A stretch of 47,344 nucleotides of DNA from Lineolata rhizophorae (GCA_010093515.1 MU001699.1:10364-57707), one strand, 5' to 3'. Shown: positions 1 to 11,882, counted from the stretch's first letter. Program-made: numbers and translations. The notes: generated by a model from the letters alone, not told the origin.

Positions 1-59
1 AGCCATAGGTGGTGGAGAAAATTGAGATGTAAGTTGATGGGCGCGTCAGGATGGCTGGG

Positions 60-93
60 TGGGCCACTAGGTGGTGTGGGCCACTAGGTGGTG
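60..93. repeat. 17-bp perfect tandem duplication
   Basis: The 17-mer TGGGCCACTAGGTGGTG occurs twice head to tail at 60-76 and 77-93. Read on the minus strand, each copy contains a CACCTAG 3' splice acceptor, so the duplication may create two alternative acceptors for the neighbouring minus-strand gene. Confidence 0.9.
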
Positions 94-141
94 GATTACG
101 TTAGCATGTTATAATGCACAGACTAATCTTCAATAGCGTAC

Positions 142-484
142 TCTGATATTCCTCGGGGTCGGAAGGGATGCTTGCGACGATTTTGGCACCTAGACCCTCG
201 AAGTAGCTGTCGTACTGATGACGGCGAATGTAGTAGCGCTTGCGGAAGCGCACTATCTCGAGGCCTCGAGTTCCCATTGCGAGCTCGCAGAGGAATTGGA
301 TGCTCCTTCGCGCGGCTCCCTTTGACCGAAACAGAGTCACACCAGGAGGAATGTGGGCGGCAGATAATTGACTTGACGCGACATGCACCACCAGTTGCTG
401 TCGGTCGTAGAGGGTGATCTTCGTGGTTGTCGATTTCCACGGTGTTTGCAGCGTAAAATTACCAAAAGTCTGCGATCTATTCAC
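142..484 (-). CDS. Exon of an uncharacterised conserved fungal protein (partial)
   Basis: An open minus-strand frame of about 110 residues ends with a recognisable block, RRHQYDSYFEGLGAK followed by IPSDPEEYQ. This resembles a family of uncharacterised ascomycete proteins (recalled from memory, not searched). There is no in-frame ATG near the 5' side; the open frame begins at a GTG. An acceptor (ATCGCAG, ending at 470) suggests that this is an internal exon beginning near 469. After EEYQ there is a GTACGC donor at 141, a TGCTAAC branch site, and two tandem acceptors (intron ends at 84 or 67). The first acceptor stops after a few codons; the second stays open to the window edge. Without splicing the frame stops at 101. 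The gene may be complete beyond the edge or may be a decayed copy. No function is assigned. Confidence 0.5.
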
Positions 485-1174
485 GGGCCGAGTAAACCCG
501 GAGCTGGTACCGTACGACGCCGAATCACGTGCGGATGCTACCGCTTTTTAATACACAATTTACGGATTTACTCTTCATCGGGAGAACGTAACCTTATTAT
601 TCAGATCTAGCAAAGAGAAATGGATTGTTTGGTTGTGCGCTCTGGTCTCAGGGACAATACTTTCCGAATCGCGAATCGTGAGCGAAACGACTCCACAGCC
701 TCTCTTCCACCCAGTGTGACGTTCGAAACGCTTGCAAAGCTGCTATCTTATGAACGGATAAAAATAGTCGTGGAACCGATCGGAATGATTTGGTCGAGCA
801 AAATACAGAGGTAGGATGGCGTGAAGCAGAATCCATGCCGATGCAGATCCTGAGTCGAGTGCTTGGCTATACTACAATGTTGTTTTGAAAGGGAGGTTCT
901 TTCGCCCAGATAAGCAAAAGGCTTTGTAAGAGTAATGCAACTTGCCGTTCTGTGTATTTAGTGAGCCTTGGACTTACCAAAAATTTCGTCCTCATAGGAT
1001 TTAGTCGTGTTTCATACCAGGTCTAGTTCTTACCGGTGGCCCTAGTCACTAGTAGTATTTTTGTTGCTGCACAAATCTGTTCGAATTGTTGCTATAAAAC
1101 AGAAACGCCGAGTAACCTGCTGCTTAACACATTACGCAAGTCGCAGGGTATTGTTACGTATACTTTGAAGGGCA
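485..1174. other. Non-coding interval
   Basis: I see no convincing coding sequence. An ATG at about 594 (minus) could begin a small upstream exon of the edge gene, but no donor/acceptor pair can be proved. The right end is the 3' flank of the TDT transporter. Confidence 0.5.
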
Positions 1175-2504
1175 TTAATCCTCCCTCTGCTTCTCATTGA
1201 CGTGATGATCGTGATGGCCGGGGTGCGAGTGGTTGTGGGTGTGGTTGTTCACATCATCCACTCCCTCATCCTTTCCAGGGGATAGCACTTGATGGCTCCA
1301 AACAGCCTTGAGGTGAGCACCCGCAACCATCAACCAAAGAGCAACGAGAATTACAGTGAGCGCCGAACCAACACCGCGGATTCCATCGCTGTCCAAGGCA
1401 TTCCCGATCTGTATAGTTGCAATTGCCAAGCCGGCATTTGGAAAGATGAATGCCCACCATTGGAGCGAGAAACTCATGTGGCGGACGGTCCGGAGAATGG
1501 AGACGGTTGTCAGCCCGCAGAACCAGAACGCAATTAGCCATAAGAAGATGGCACATGGAACGCTGAATGCCTTCCAGATATCACCCGTGGGCACAGACGT
1601 GATGCTCAAGTAGTTCGGTGGCACCACCTTCTGCGCTTGCGTTCCGAGTGTGACGAGGGCGGCAGCAGTGTACCCTTGACTCCTATCAGCACCGAGTCAC
1701 TTGCGAGGTAGGAGCGGAAGACATACCAGTTGGACCCACAGAGATGTACATGCCCGGCTTGCTAGATGGAGCGGGCATGTTGCTGTTCATTAGACGTGTG
1801 AGGAAGATGGTATAGATGATGAACGCAATGGCCCATCCTGCTCCTTGACAAGTGATGCCAGCAATCAGAATTCGTAGCGCGCTTCCAGGCGGCTGCGTCT
1901 TGGCAATGGCCGATGCAAGCGGGCCAGTGACCAAATACGGGTAAGCTGGGAGGATCCAGGCTGGCATGGCCTCCGAGACGAGAAGATTTTCAACGTCGAA
2001 TATTACGTGGTACTGGAATATGGCGACCAGGGTCTCCAGGGCAACGTACATCCAGAACAGGACTTCCATGGCCTTGACGAGCCATGGCCCGCAGGAGGGG
2101 ACGCCGTAGACTTGCATGCCGTAGAGGATCAGAGCGACGGAAACCCAGAAGGCGCCGAAGAAAAAGCTCTCGGTGGGGTGGTGTAGGCTCCGAGTGATAG
2201 CGTTAGGCTTCATGCAGAAGCGGGCGATGATCATGGCCGTGAACAAGACGAAAAGCACTAGGTCGACTATGAAGAAGATCTTTCCAATCGTCACGATACC
2301 ATCGAACTTGAAGGGCTGCTGGCTGAACAGAGAGGACATGGCGCCCGTCGACATGGTGCAAGGAAACCAACTCCACGTCAGGCGCATCACGCGCTGTCCG
2401 ACCGGCAGAAGACCGTGCCGGACCGGGTGTTTTTCCTCCTTGGAGTTGGAGGCGGGACCGGCCTCGACATCCGCGTTACCGCCACTGGCTGGCCGGGAGG
2501 ACAT
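1175..2504 (-). CDS. TDT-family transporter (malate permease / sulfite pump type)
   Basis: Two exons, 2504-1727 and 1674-1175, flank a 52-nt intron (GTATGT..AAG) and encode about 425 residues; an in-frame ATG 13 codons upstream (2543) would give 438. The protein opens with the TDT signature TWSWFPCTMSTGAMSS just after a short polar N-terminus, and about ten hydrophobic segments follow. The join restores ISVGPTGYTAAALVTLG, a block typical of the family near span 8, which confirms the intron. Family members (Mae1, Ssu1) export or import dicarboxylates or sulfite across the plasma membrane; the sequence alone does not fix the substrate. The C-terminal tail is unusual: about 20 residues hold at least eight histidines (HTHNHSHPGHHDHH), which could bind metal. 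The gene lies upstream-to-tail with DCN1 on the same strand, with a 349-bp gap. Confidence 0.88.
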
Positions 2505-2853
2505 CGTGCCAGAGGGGGGGCAACCCGGAAACCGAAAAATCAAACGAGAGAAAGGAACGACAGCAGCGCTCGGAGACCAGTTGAAAGGGGAAAATGAGGG
2601 CAGGAATTCGTCAGGGCATCACGGTGCAGGGAGGTTGCAGGAGGAAGAAGCAGTAAACATTGAAGTGTGGCTTGAAAGCTGCCAGGACCGGGCAGCCGGC
2701 GCCTCTGACCGCTTGTGACGTCAAACGCCAAGGGGCGGCTTGCCGAGACGGTGCGCCCCCTGGCAGGCGCGGCTGACCCCACCGTCTCCGCCGTCACCAA
2801 TCACACACGCCCAGACGCTAATGCACGCCGCCGCGTTGTGAAGCGACCCATCG
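2505..2853 (-). other. Promoter of the TDT transporter / 3' flank of DCN1
   Basis: This 349-bp gap lies between the start codon of the TDT gene and the DCN1 stop. No gene and no clear TATA element were seen. Confidence 0.5.
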
Positions 2854-4017
2854 TCATTCCTCCATCGGCCCGCCAGCCTCCCGCTTCTCCTTCACAAAGC
2901 TCACAAACTCGTCGATTACCCCCGGCCACGCGCCCATCTCGTCCCAGAAGCTCATGTCCTCGTCTGCGCGTGCCTTCTGCGCAAAGACCAGAGTCTGGTC
3001 CCACATGTCGCGGTTGACGCTCTTCTTCCAGTCTCGCTCCAGATACTCGATCCACCAATCCAGCCACGGGGTCGTTTCCGTGCTCCACTTCCACCCGTCG
3101 TCGGACAAGAGCGTGCGCCAGAACTCGACAGCGTTTTCCAGTGGCACCGCCCGCGCCGGGGGCTGTACCGCCATGGCGAATGTGTGCTTGTAGATCCCCT
3201 TAAAGACGTCGAACGTTGCTCCGTTGCCGAGGTTGCCGCGTCGACGAGAGATGACCTGCCTCTGCTTCTCGATCGTCTCAGCCCTGAGCCATTACGGGAG
3301 CCCGTTAGCGAGGATTGTTCGTAGCTTTGAGCACACTCTGCTTACCCCTGCGTCGTCCAGCCGTTCACGAACCCCGAGCGACCCATTTCACCCATCGAAG
3401 GGCATTTGACAATCTCGGAGACTACGAGCATGCCGATGTCTTCGATAGAAACGCCTAGCTCGTCCAAGTATTTACTCATACCCATCATGCCGACCGTGTC
3501 GGGTTGATTGGAGGGATCCTCTCGGTAATGATCAAACGTTTTGGACAGCACATTTCGAAGGCCCGTGTTGGCTTGTTGCGTGCTCGAAGACCCGTTGTAG
3601 TATCTATAAGTCTCGTGTCAACCTTTGGCCCTACCGTGGACAAGTGATTTCTGGCATCGCACAAAGGACGCGTCCCCAATTCGTCGAGTCACGTGCTAGC
3701 CGACTTACTCGGAAATGGCCTGTTGGGCATTCCAATTGGTGGATCGAAGGAACTACCTCGTAGTGCTTGGGTTAGCAACGAACGATGAAATATAAGTGAC
3801 TTTCTGTGGCTCACGGCACAAAGACAGAGCTCGCCATGTAGGAAAGCCAAGTCCGAAAGGCGGCTTTCAAAACACCGATTTCTTCAGGCACAAGCCGCTG
3901 TTGTAAGGAGGAAATGAGTGCACCACTTACCCTTGCTGCCGTACTCCTGTCTACATTCGTGACGCTCCTGAAGTTCTCAATGGCAGCCTTTTGACTGCTG
4001 GTGTACGCTGGAGGCAT
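2854..4017 (-). CDS. dcn1: DCN1-like cullin neddylation protein
   Basis: Four exons (4017-3931, 3752-3709, 3603-3346, 3283-2854) give 272 residues, the usual DCN1 length. The N-terminus MPPAYTSSQKAAIENF and the 44-nt exon 2 (FLRSTNWNAQQAISE) form a UBA-like three-helix domain that binds ubiquitin. Residues from about 70 form the potentiating-neddylation (PONY) domain, with TFDHYREDP, MSKYLDELGVSIED, GFVNGW, then TFDVFKGIYKHTFA, RAVPLENAVEFWRTLL and TPWLDWWIEYLE. DCN1 bridges the NEDD8 E2 Ubc12 to cullins and speeds NEDD8 attachment. Introns are 178, 105 and 62 nt; the last has GTAAGC, a CTAAC branch and CAG. CUL4, one of its likely clients, lies 4.6 kb away. Identity is very secure. Exon 2 is small and easily missed, but it alone restores the UBA helix. 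Confidence 0.93.
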
Positions 4018-5405
4018 CGTAGGCCGTTAGTAGATGCGCTTCCGCAAATGATGCTAAAAATGCCCTGCGTGGAAAATCCAGACACTCCCGGCGCGCTGGG
4101 AGATCGAAGACAAGCGCCCGAAGCCGGGGTCAGTGCAAAGGCAAAAGCGCTGTGATGACGCCGGGTCCTACCCAGCGGGGCGAGGAATGGTAGCGGGAGA
4201 GTGACAGTCCGGAGTCCGGGCTAGGGCTCTCCCGGAGAATGCAGGGCCACGCGGCGGGCCGGCGGAGCCGGCAGAAGCGGTGGTTAGGGAGCGAGCGCGT
4301 TCAAAAGAGCAGCAGCGCGGGTGCGTGACGTGGTTGCGCGATGGGTCGACTGGGCCGCGATACAGGGCTCCCGCGGCCGTGGGGGAAGTGGATGAAAGAC
4401 CGCCGCATTCCCGGCCCCGCCACACTCGGGCCCGCCAGCGCAAGCCGGCACGACTGCGCTGGCGCGCCGCCGCACCGCCACAAGAGCGCAGCGAGGGCAG
4501 TCATATCGCACAGCTACGCGGAAGCATGCATGCCACCCACCTTGCTCGTTGGCCGCCGATGGCCCATTCCTCGTCGTCTTCTTGGAGCTCCCCAGGCCCC
4601 ACGGCATGCACTCCCACGCCTTCCGCTTCCCCGGCATCTTGCCCGACACCACCAGTCGCCAGAGACGGCAGCACCGGCGCGGCCGGCCTGTTGGCGTAGC
4701 GCACGGCGGCGGATCAAAGTTGCTGCGAGAGTGCCGTATTAGAGAGAAACCGTGCTGCTGTGTTTGCAGAGGCCGGTGCGGCGCCAGATGGGGAGAATAC
4801 GCACTCACTCGGCCGGCAAAGTTTGACTTACATGGCAGGCTGCAGGTGGCGGAACTGGTGCAGGTCGTGGGCGTTGGCGTTGGCGGGAACAGCTGTGAAG
4901 CCCTGCTTGCAACCTCCATGCTGTTTGTGGCGGGGCCTCTGTCCCTCTTTCCCGCGCACCTGGACCAAGCATCACTCTCACGCGCTGTGCAATTCCTTTT
5001 CACGTCGCCCATCACGTCAAGGCGCAGGCTGCATTCTGTACACCCCGTGGTTGTTATCGCTACCGGCACTCTTGGAAGAACAGACTTCAACGCCGCTCTC
5101 GTGTCATGTCAAAACCTCCCCACAGCAAATCCCCTCACAGGTCTCAAGCCTCAGGCAACACAGGGAACTCTGTACACATGAACAAATTTACACCTCCACA
5201 AGCAGTCTTCAGCCAATTCTGCCAGCCCTTCAATTATGCATCAGGCAAGAAAAAAATGACGCCATAAAACACTAAAAGCGCAGCCGCTACAGCAGAACCA
5301 ACTTTGCAGACTCTTGGCCGCTCCGAATTACAGGGGTACTGATTGATACAAAAAAGTTGCTCGCCTCACCAGACTTTCTGCCCGCTCTAGCGCATCGCGG
5401 CCATT
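4018..5405. other. Intergenic, GC-rich, no gene seen
   Basis: This is the upstream region of DCN1 and the 3' flank of MVP1. Several overlapping open frames of 130-268 codons exist on both strands, but all are compositionally biased (Arg/Pro/Ala-rich) and show no family features, as expected for GC-rich non-coding DNA. Confidence 0.5.
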
Positions 5406-7819
5406 TCAGTCCCCGAGAGGCATGGCCTCGACTTCCTCACTCATAGCCCGCCAGTTGTCCGCGTGCAGCTCCGCGTACTTGACGCATTCCTGGCTCCAGT
5501 CTTGGTGAAGCCGGCTGAGCTGATACTGCGTCTGCTGGAAGAATATGAGTTCATCGCGGATGCATTCTTTGATAAATACCCCGCGAGCGTGTTGCGCCAC
5601 TATGCTTTGTTTGTCCTGGAAATTGAGTCAGCAAACATCTCATGCCAAGACAGGCACAACACCGAACATGCCTTGAAAATCGCCTCCTCAATCTTTTCCG
5701 CTTCTCCTGGCCGCTGTTGACTTTCAGGCCGCGCCCTGATGCTAGCAAGCTTGCCCTCGTTGCTCTTGATGCGACGCTCCAGTTGAGGAATGTTGTCTCT
5801 AGCAAGGCGGTCTCGGCGATCAAAGAGGTCGCGCATGCCCACTAGTGTATCGCGCATCTTCTTGAAGTCCTCCAGGACGCCTTCATCCCAAGCGCGAGCC
5901 TCATCTTCTAGCAAGCCGTGGGCAGCGTTCAGGTGCTTGGCCGTCGACTGCAACCCGTCATTCAGAAGGGGCACGTCATTGGTGTCAACCGCATAAGTGG
6001 CAGAAGTAGCGTCAGCAAGAGTACCTAGTATGGTTGCAAAACGCAGGTTGTCGGCAGCTATGCCCTCCTTGCGCTTCGTAAGACGCTCCACAAGTGTGCA
6101 CAGATTGATGTACACCTCGGCGGAGCGCCGCACGCCGGATCGTACGGTGTCAAACAGTTCGCCGAGAGTTGGCGGGAGCGAATCCTCCAAGCCCGGTGGT
6201 AATAGTTTCCCGGCAAATTCTTCTTGGACGGAGATGGACGCTTGTTTGCGCCACACGGCAAGTTCCTGCGAAACAATGACGCATGACATCGATCAGCCCA
6301 AAGGTGCCATCGTCAGCCACGTTTCAAGGCACCTACCGTCGGGACTGTCAAGAACATGATTACAAGTTGCTCTTGGCTCAAAATGGGATGTCTGACTAGG
6401 GCGTTGAGAAAGCGTGCCAAACCTCTTCTCCGCTTTTCTACGAATGATGCATCCGCTGCCAGATAATTTCCATTGACTAAAATAGCAATGAGCATCCAAA
6501 ACCATACCAGAGGCAACAAAAATTCGGTAGCACTCACTGGCAACCCTCTTTGGCGGGAGTAGTGGCAGCAGTCGGAACGGATAGCGCTTTTGAAGGCAGT
6601 CAAGCAGCCACACGAAGTCACTGTATCGCCTGATGACCTTGCTGTTTCGCCTGGCAGAAGTCACTTGGTAGTTTCGATGCTGGAACATGAACATGCCCTC
6701 CTTCTCCGGGATGGAGGTCACGGAAATCACTTCGTCCGGAGCGGTGACGCTACTCATCCTTGCATTCTCACCCAATGCGCGGCCTAGGCCTGTGGGATCG
6801 TTGTTGTCGCCTCCTCCTGCTCCGCCGGAAGAGTCACCGAACCCTCCTCCAAAAGTATCACTCGGCGAATTGTCATAGTTGCCCCAACCAGCACCGTCGC
6901 CGCCAGTCTGTGGACGACCGGACCGCTGGCCGCCGCCGTTCGCTTCTCCCGAACCACCCTGCTCCGTCGCTGTGGTGAACGTACTCGTCGTCCGCGGAGG
7001 AAACGAGCTTCCGTTGAGGCCGGCTGCGCCGTTTACCTGGGGCGTCGTCGTGGCCTGGGTGGAGGCATGGTCATGATCTTGATGCGCTGCTGGGCTGTTC
7101 CAAGGATCAGAGTCTGGGAATCCAAAAGATTGCTTTCGATTTGTCTGGACACGGGACGATGGCGTAGCCTGGGGCTTCTGGGATGAGTATGAAGTGCTCG
7201 ACACCTTCGCCGGCGGTTTAGGTTCGCTTCCGAGATTTGGTTCGGGCAGATCTACGTCAAGTTAGACACCAATTGATGATATTCCACACGGCCACTAGCA
7301 TCAAGTCACGAAAATGGATGCCTTACTCCGCCTTCGCTCGTCTACCCCGTCCAACGTAACATCTTCACCTTCCTGTGCCAGCCCAACCAAAGCGAGCAAG
7401 ACATTGAATTCGTTCCTTCCGATCCCATTGGGCTGTTCACTGCCATCTGTCACCACGATACCCAGCACTTTATCCTGTAAACCTTGGCTTAGCCCGGTAT
7501 CGCGCAACAGCGACTTCACACCCTCCAAGCTAGCGCCTCCACCAAGGCGCGCCCCCTTGGCGAGCAGGGAATCGTAGGCGTCGATGTAGCTCTCGGGGAC
7601 ATCGTCGGCTGGCAGCAGCGTCTTGACTAGGTTTCCGCGCGGCGCCTTTTTGGGCGTGGGGAAGTCCCAGGGCGACGAGGCGCCGCTGTCGAAGTCGTCG
7701 GCGAAAAGCGAGCTCGACGTCTTGGCGGCGGGATTGGGCTCGTCGTCGAAGAGGGACGACTTGGTGCGGGTGGCGGGGAGCGGGGACGCGTCAGGCGGCG
7801 ACGAGCCGAACAGCGACAT
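5406..7819 (-). CDS. mvp1: Sorting nexin Mvp1 (PX-BAR, SNX8-type)
   Basis: Five exons (7819-7327, 7251-6538, 6476-6337, 6265-5672, 5615-5406) give about 716 residues. The N-terminus MSLFGSSPPDASPL leads into an EH-like region (residues about 85-160). A Gly/Ser/Asn-rich linker follows, then a PX domain with the phosphoinositide-binding RRYSDFVWLL and a Pro-rich LLPLLPPKR loop. The rest is a helical BAR region beginning near ELAVWRKQASISVQEEF. Mvp1 acts on endosomes in retromer-related recycling and vacuolar protein sorting. Intron 4 (5616-5671, 56 nt) has a GC donor, AAG|GCATGT, instead of GT; only this junction restores the conserved KDKQSIVAQHARG. The other introns (75, 61 and 71 nt) are ordinary GT-AG. 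Confidence 0.93.
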
Positions 7820-8584
7820 TATGATTACTTTAGTAGGGTCTGTCTATCGCGGGTTGCGTCGCGGCGGGTGCCAACGGTGGCGGCTTGGCGGCGGCACTTG
7901 CGAAGCAGGCAGCTGCGCACGCGGGTGGACCACGACCGGGGCGAGCTGGAGCGTTAACTCGGGGGTATTCAAGGTGCGAAAGGCGAACGGGGGCTGCTGC
8001 ACATGACGCTGCGTCAGCAGGCGAACGATGGGAGAACAGTAAGATGCTGCAGCAGGGCGGGCGCGGAGGGATGGCGAGGAGAGTGAAGCAGGACAGGGAG
8101 CAGGTTAGCGTGTGGTGAAGCGGTGATGGGGGACGTCGGCTGGCAGGATAACTGGAAACCGCGAGCTCGGGCGCAGCTCGCCGGAATCGCCAAGCCCTGA
8201 TCGCGCCCCGCGACGGCCCCAGTCTGCTACGTATGTACGCACATAGTATGCACATAGCAACCCGTGCTAGCGCTGCGCCACCCACCATTGGCCGCTGCCG
8301 TCACGTCCACGGTCCCTCCACCACACAGCTCGTAGCACGTCAATGGCTTCGTCACGATCCCAATGTCAGAATTGATGGCAACTCTATTCTGCCAACAGCC
8401 TATCCTTGTATGGGACCAGCAAGACACTATCGACAGTTCTTATGTTCTTCATACGCATACGAAGAGGGCGAGACACTATCGATACATCGATACATCCCGC
8501 GAATTAATAGAGCTAGTCCGGACCCCTTAACCACCCATTCTTCCAGCCTACACGGTGGCAGCCGTTACAATTAGAACCGAGCCA
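7820..8584. other. Intergenic between MVP1 start and CUL4 stop
   Basis: This interval is the MVP1 promoter and the CUL4 3' flank. It contains short tandem motifs (ATCGATACATCGATACAT near 8478), but I see no gene. Confidence 0.5.
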
Positions 8585-11500
8585 TTATGCGAGATAGCTA
8601 TACTGGTTGTCGTCGTCGCGTTCCATGTAGTCCTTGTCAACGAGCCTACTCGATCGCGCAGGTCGTTAGCATGTGCAAATAGCAGATCCAGCGGAGCTAG
8701 AGCACCGTACCTCTCAATGTTCTTCTTGATGTCGGCCACGTTTAAGACGCCTCGGGATTTCGTCGCCTTTATCACCTCGGCGATGAGCTCCTGGTGCCCA
8801 ATCTTCTTCCGACTCTTCATGATGCGCACGATAGCAGCCTGCGTCTCAAAGTTGCGGTCCGCCGCCACACGTTCGTGCGTCTCCTTGTTTTCTTCCTTGG
8901 TTTCCTTCAGCTGCACCTGGTTGATCTTGACGCGGTACTTATCCGTGGTGAAGCTGGGGTTGACGGCGAACTGATCTCCGGGGTTGATGTCTCGGCCCTT
9001 GGGCTTCTTGGCAAGTGGGCGGAGCATGGCGCAGGCAAGCGATTGGAGAGTCCGAACAACTTCAGCTTCCGCTGCAACAGAACCAATATCGTTAGCATAC
9101 GTTATGCCATCACGAATCGGCCTGGTCGACACTTACGAAGTCCAGTCTCCCGCTTGATGAACTCATAAGACAGGCTCTCTCCCGTCTCCACCTCATTAAA
9201 TAGCAGCAGAACAATCGCTTGGAAGGAGCTGACAACCAGTTCTTTCATGCCCTTCGGGAAGCGGGCCCTAATTTGGCAGTGTGCAAGGGCATGCTTCCAT
9301 TGCAGCTTGCGGTTGGAGTGCTTGCTCCGATAGTAGTCCTCGAACTTAGTGATCTCTTTGCTAATCTCAATTGGGATGACCATCGTGACATCGGGATAGG
9401 TCGGCCACGCCGCTGCCGAAAGAATGTTTACGCTCAAATCGATAGAGCTATTCTGCTGTCGGGCTTCGGCGAGGACTTTGTACGCGGCCATCTCTTCGCG
9501 AGCAAGTTCGATATCCTTGAACATCTGTTCTAGGTTTTGCGTGAATCCAGCACCGCATTCTGCGAACCGCCAACGTCAGCTTCTCTCGAAAACACAGCAA
9601 CATGAAGCGAAACTCACCTGTCCTAAGTCTTGTAAGCATGCTACGCTCAGCATCCGCGCTCGCACTCCTCCCCATCAAGAGACGCCTGGCGAGATCTTTT
9701 TTGTAAAATGCCTCGAAGACAGCTTTGCCTTCTATGAATCTGAACAGGTCCAATACTTGGTCAAGTTGATGGTTCACTTCGGCGTCCTCATCGAACTCAA
9801 CATCGTCCTGACCGTCATCTCCGTCCGCTTCGGGAGCCCGGCCAACGCCGGACGTAGAGAGCTCTTGTGGAATGGCCTTGGCGCCGCCCCGCAAGAGCGC
9901 ATCGACGTATTTGGCAATCATTTCACCCGGCTTTGAGTTGTCCGTACCCCAAGTGGCATCAGTCTTCTTGCTTGTGTTCATAAATGCATGCACTGCTTTT
10001 CGCAAAACTCCCCCCAGCTCTTCATTCCTATGAAACGAGACGCGCCAGAAAGTATCGAGTCGCTTTTTCAGGGTCAATAGTTTGACCACCATCCGGTCTT
10101 GGTGTCCTTCGTCAAAAACGATGTTGGTACCCGTGCTTTTAATCCACTGCTCGAACGCAATCTTCATATCGCTACCGAAGTGTGCACGTTCAAGAAGTCT
10201 GTAGAGCAGCTCGAGTGAATCAACGTCATTAGTGTCGAAGAGGTGATTGAGGTCTTTGTGATTAACTGTGCGTAGGTTTGAATTAGCCCGATAATAAAGC
10301 GGGGGGCAATCCTGGTCCGGGGCGCCGAGAAGGCAGTGTTTTGGGACATACCCAGTGATATTTTCCTTTCCTCAACTAAAACGCGTCGTATCACGTCCAT
10401 TAGCGATCTCTGAGTTGACGCATCAAGGCCAAACCTTTCGCATCGGTTCCTCTCGTTCGCGATCAACTCGTTGCAAGCTTTCACATGGGCAGCCAGAGTC
10501 TTCTGCATAATCGAGTTTTCGGTCCACGACTCGAAATCTGCAGCTGATCGGGCGAGGAACAGGTTCTCGAAGCATTCCGTGTATATTTCCAACCCGTGGT
10601 ACATGTCGACCGCCTGCATGAAAGTGTCTTCGTCGAGACCACGTCCTTGTCGGTCCGCTACTATGAGACCATACGCGCCTTCAAACACTTTGTGTCGCAA
10701 GTTTTCCGAAGCCGCAACGTCACGGAAGAGCTTCAAACCCATTTCACTCGTCCAGGGAAGCTGCCATTGAAGAAGGTAGGCACGGTCCAAGTACACGAAC
10801 ATCTTCCGTGTAGTCACCTACGTAAATTCGAGGTTAGCGATTTCTTGGCCAAAAAAATTAAAATAAAAAGACGCCAGCGGTATGACAAATTAGGATCGTA
10901 TATCAGGAATATGAATATGTGAAAGTACCAATTGATTGTTGAACTCGGTCCAGGAGGTTAGGAGCGCTCTCAAGAGTTCCAAGTCGTCGACACCTTCCTT
11001 GGCCATCTGAAAGAGCGGGTCGCGAACTTTTTCATCGATGTGTGCTCGGAACACTTTCTCTACCCTCTCAAAAAGCTCTTGGGCTTGCTTTTGCTTGCAG
11101 CAATACGTCACGCACTTGTACAATTCTTCAACCGAGGTGCCTGGGTGCACCCAACCATTGCTGTCCGCAAATACTTCGTCCAAGCCTCGTGCAATTTTGG
11201 GCCAAGTGATCTCCAGATAGTTTATGGGGGGTCCCTTGTGGCTGGTCCCCTTGACCGGTAACCGCTTCGCACCCTTATATGGGTCGAATATGGGCCTCTT
11301 AGGGGACTTGCTTGCGGTCGGACCGGGAGCGGTCATTTGGCCGGCATGAGGACTCGTCGTAAGGCTGACCACGGGGCTCGGGCCGTTGCTTCTAGCGGGC
11401 GAGGTATTCGGCGACGGGAAGTTGTACATCTTTTTGGGAGACGTGCTGGTGTGGGGTGGGGTAGCTGACGAAGGATGCTGGGGAGCTGCTGCCGCCGCGT

Positions 11501-11882
11501 TGTCGCCGAGTTCAGAAGTAGAGGAGGCGGTACCGGCGGTACCGGACCCCAGGTGCGTCAATTTGGTCTTCTTGGCGATCGGTTCGGACGTGTCGAGGTC
11601 GTACGCAGCGTCACCGCTGGAAGCCGCCGTGGCGGCCTTCTTGGACGGGCCGGGGAAGCAGTCGGCGATAGCGGGCTGTTTGCCACTGGCGTCCGACGCG
11701 ACGCGATCGTGCTGGTCGGAATCTAACAGCCGATGCTCGCCGCTGTACCGCTGCTCGTGGGCGTGCTGGTGCTGTGTCGCGAGCTTGCGTTTCTTGTCGG
11801 GCGAGCTCGAAGTGGGATGCGGCGACATGGAGCTGCTGTTGTCCCCGGAGGTTCCGCTGGCCGGGCGGCGTGGGTCCGCCAT
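8585..11882 (-). CDS. cul4: Cullin-4, scaffold of a CRL4 ubiquitin ligase
   Basis: Six exons (11882-10929, 10817-10352, 10265-9618, 9559-9137, 9071-8711, 8645-8585) give about 970 residues. The first about 200 residues are low complexity with basic nuclear-localisation-like patches (PDKKRKLA, AKKTKLTHLG). The cullin repeats start around ITWPKIARGLDEVF. The cullin homology domain includes FRFIEGKAVFEAFYKKDLA RRLL, split here only for length, and ECGAGFTQNLEQMFKDIE. The C-terminal winged helix carries IVRIMKSRKKIGHQELI, whose MKSRK lysine (about K916) is the expected NEDD8 site. The last 61-nt exon restores RLVDKDYMERD and the canonical end YSYLA; reading through the intron would lose it. The long N-terminus with KGAKRL favours CUL4 over CUL1 or CUL3. 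Introns are 111, 86, 58, 65 and 65 nt, all GT-AG. Confidence 0.93.

Noticed and set aside
3815-3897. Alternative DCN1 exon 2 (RLVPEEIGVLKAAF)
   Set aside because: It keeps frame but destroys the UBA helix; the 44-nt exon at 3709-3752 gives FLRSTNWNAQQAIS, the family sequence.
4284-5090. 268-codon minus-strand open frame
   Set aside because: It overlaps equally long plus-strand frames, has random GC-rich composition and shows no domain.
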